Assembly: GCA_964035545.1 (NCBI GenBank) | Contig: CAXIUT010000183.1 | Location: 1,736,001 to 1,800,000 of the forward strand | Reading direction: 5' to 3' | DNA: 64,000 nt | Source: Bugula neritina | Lineage: Eukaryota; Bryozoa; Gymnolaemata; Cheilostomatida; Bugulidae | In this document: positions 62,401-64,000 of the stretch, piece after piece | How the letters are laid out: each line of letters begins with the position of its first letter | How positions within the stretch are numbered: the stretch's first letter is position 1 | Position numbers and translations under genes: made by a program | Notes under the pieces: generated by a model | Databases searched by the model: none | Told to the model about the DNA's origin: nothing | The model's input: the letters and a program-made list of their open reading frames with translations, nothing else

Positions 62401-64000
62401 TTGAAATACACTGCAACACTTTGAAATATACTGCAACATACCGAAATATATGGTAAACTACTGCAACACACTACAACATATTGAAATACACTGCAACACA
62501 TTGAAATATACTGCAACATACCTAAATATACGGTAATATACTGAAATATACTGTAACACACTGAAATATACTGCAACATACTGAAATACACTGTAACATA
62601 CTGAAATATACTGCAACATACTGAAATACACTGCTACATACTGAAATATACTGCAACATACTGCAACATACTGAAATACACTGTAACATACTGAAATAAA
62701 CTGCAACATACTACAACATATTGAAATACACTGCAACACATTGAAATATACTGCAACATACCTAAATATACGGTAATATACTGAAATATACTGTAACACA
62801 TTGAAAAAACTGCAACATACTGAAATACACTGCAACACACTGAAATACACCGCAAAATACTACAACATACTTAAATACACTGTAACATATTGAAATCCAG
62901 TGCAACACATTGAAATATACTGCAACATACCGAAATATATGGTAAACTAATGAAATATACTGTAACACATTGAAAAATACCGCAACATACTGAAATATAC
63001 TGCGACACATTGCAATATACTGTAACATACTGAAATATGCTGTAGCACACTGAAATACACTGCAACATCCTACAACATACTGAAATACACTGTAAAATAT
63101 TGAAATACACTGCAAGAAATTGAAATAGACTGCAACACAACAAAATATATGGTAAACTACTGAAATAGACTTTAACACATTGAAAAATACTGCAACATAC
63201 AGAAATATACTGTAACACACTGAAATATACTGCAACATACTGAAATACACTGTAACATACTGAAATACACAGCAACATCCTACAACATGCTGAAATACAC
63301 TGTAACATATTGAAATACACTGCAACACATTGAAATATACTGCAACATACCGAAATATATGGTAAACTACTGAAATATACTGTAACACATTGAAAAATAC
63401 TGCAACGTGCTGAAATATACTGCGACACCTAGCACTATACTGTAACATACTGAAATATGCTCTAGCGCACTGAAATACAATGCAACTTACTGAAAAATAC
63501 TGCAACATACTGAAATACACTGCAACATCCTACAATATGCTGAAATACACTGTAACATATTGAAATACACTGCAACACTTTGAAATATACTGCAACATAC
63601 CGAAATATATGGTAAACTACTGCAACATACTACAACATATTGAAATACACTGCAACACATTGAAATATACTGCAACATACCTAAATATACGGTAATATAC
63701 TGAAATATACTGTAACACATTGAAAAATACTGCAACATACTGAAATATACTGTAACACACCGAAATATACAGCAACATACTGAAATACACTGTAACATAC
63801 TGAAATATACTGCAACATACTGAAACACACTGCTACATACTGAAATATACTGCAATATACTGCAACATACTGAAATACACTGTAACATACTGAAATAAAC
63901 TGCAACATACTACAACATATTGAAGTACACTGCAACACATTGAAATATACTGCAACATACCTAAATATACGGTAATATACTGAAATTCACTGTAACGCAT
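59434..64000. repeat. Large higher-order unit D, cut by the window end
   Basis: It aligns with unit C at an offset of 6404 bp to about 60800, then at 6004 (a 400-bp deletion relative to C), then at 4626 from about 61.4 kb, because it lacks the extra 1378-bp copy. It retains the 250-bp duplication, with GGTAAAC marks at 61702 and 61952. Confidence 0.85.

Larger units (their letters stand above)
29534..64000. repeat. Decamer/20-bp satellite array, right arm
   Basis: This is the same decamer array in the same orientation as the left arm. It resumes at the point in the higher-order unit where the left arm stopped, so both arms were one array before the insertion. Modules of the left arm recur here. 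About 13.96-15.2 kb corresponds to about 30.28-31.5 kb at an offset of 16318 bp, and 1-1680 corresponds to 32507-34186. From about 40.4 kb the array settles into 6.2-6.4 kb units. It runs off the right edge. No gene or non-repeat stretch was seen in this arm. Confidence 0.98.

Noticed and set aside
1-64000. A telomere or a known centromeric satellite with a CENP-B box
   Set aside because: The decamers match no telomere repeat I know, and I saw no sequence fitting the CENP-B box core (TTCG...CGGG). A centromeric role remains possible but unsupported by sequence.

Overview
This window contains no gene I can support. About 63.2 kb of the 64 kb is one tandem-repeat (satellite) array, broken once by a 756-bp non-repetitive insertion at 28778-29533. 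The basic period is 10 bp. Two decamer types, CTGAAATACA-like and CTGCAACATA-like, mostly alternate to make a 20-bp dimer, always in the same orientation. The scale of the array, its nested higher-order repeats (HORs) and a short terminal-inverted-repeat (TIR) element inside it point to a eukaryotic nuclear genome, in a heterochromatic or otherwise repeat-rich region. No protein or RNA gene allows a taxonomic call. An invertebrate animal would fit, but that is an impression only.

Layout. 1-1680: 250-bp HORs, with a near copy at 32507-34186. 2842-7359: a 2259-bp tandem duplication. 8.56-10.5 kb: a 969-bp duplication, one copy with a 50-bp deletion. 12.77-20.5 kb: units of 3188, 1879 and about 2.6 kb. 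20.59-27.66 kb: a nearly perfect 3537-bp tandem duplication. 28778-29533: the inserted element. 29.5-40 kb: a mosaic of modules also seen on the left side. 40.37-64.0 kb: three units of 6424, 6234 and 6404 bp and a fourth cut by the window end. Boundaries of these blocks are approximate, because every flank is also repeat.

The insertion has 23-bp TIRs with one mismatch and no transposase, so it looks like a MITE-like non-autonomous DNA transposon. Empty copies of its target exist elsewhere in the same array (15001, 19948 and 31319), so the before and after states can be compared inside one window. The target duplication is at most 6 bp and is best read as 2 bp (AA).

Nearly the whole minus strand is open in all three frames, because the reverse-complemented decamers lack stop codons. 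The resulting Cys/Val/Tyr/Phe-rich 'proteins' (up to 521 codons) have a strict 10-residue period and are artefacts of composition. The most informative structure is arithmetic. HOR lengths depart from multiples of 10 by exactly the number of single-base deletions they contain, and the copy-to-copy length differences I traced are whole numbers of decamers, apart from two kilobase-scale ones that also carry such a deletion. This supports growth by in-register unequal exchange or slippage.
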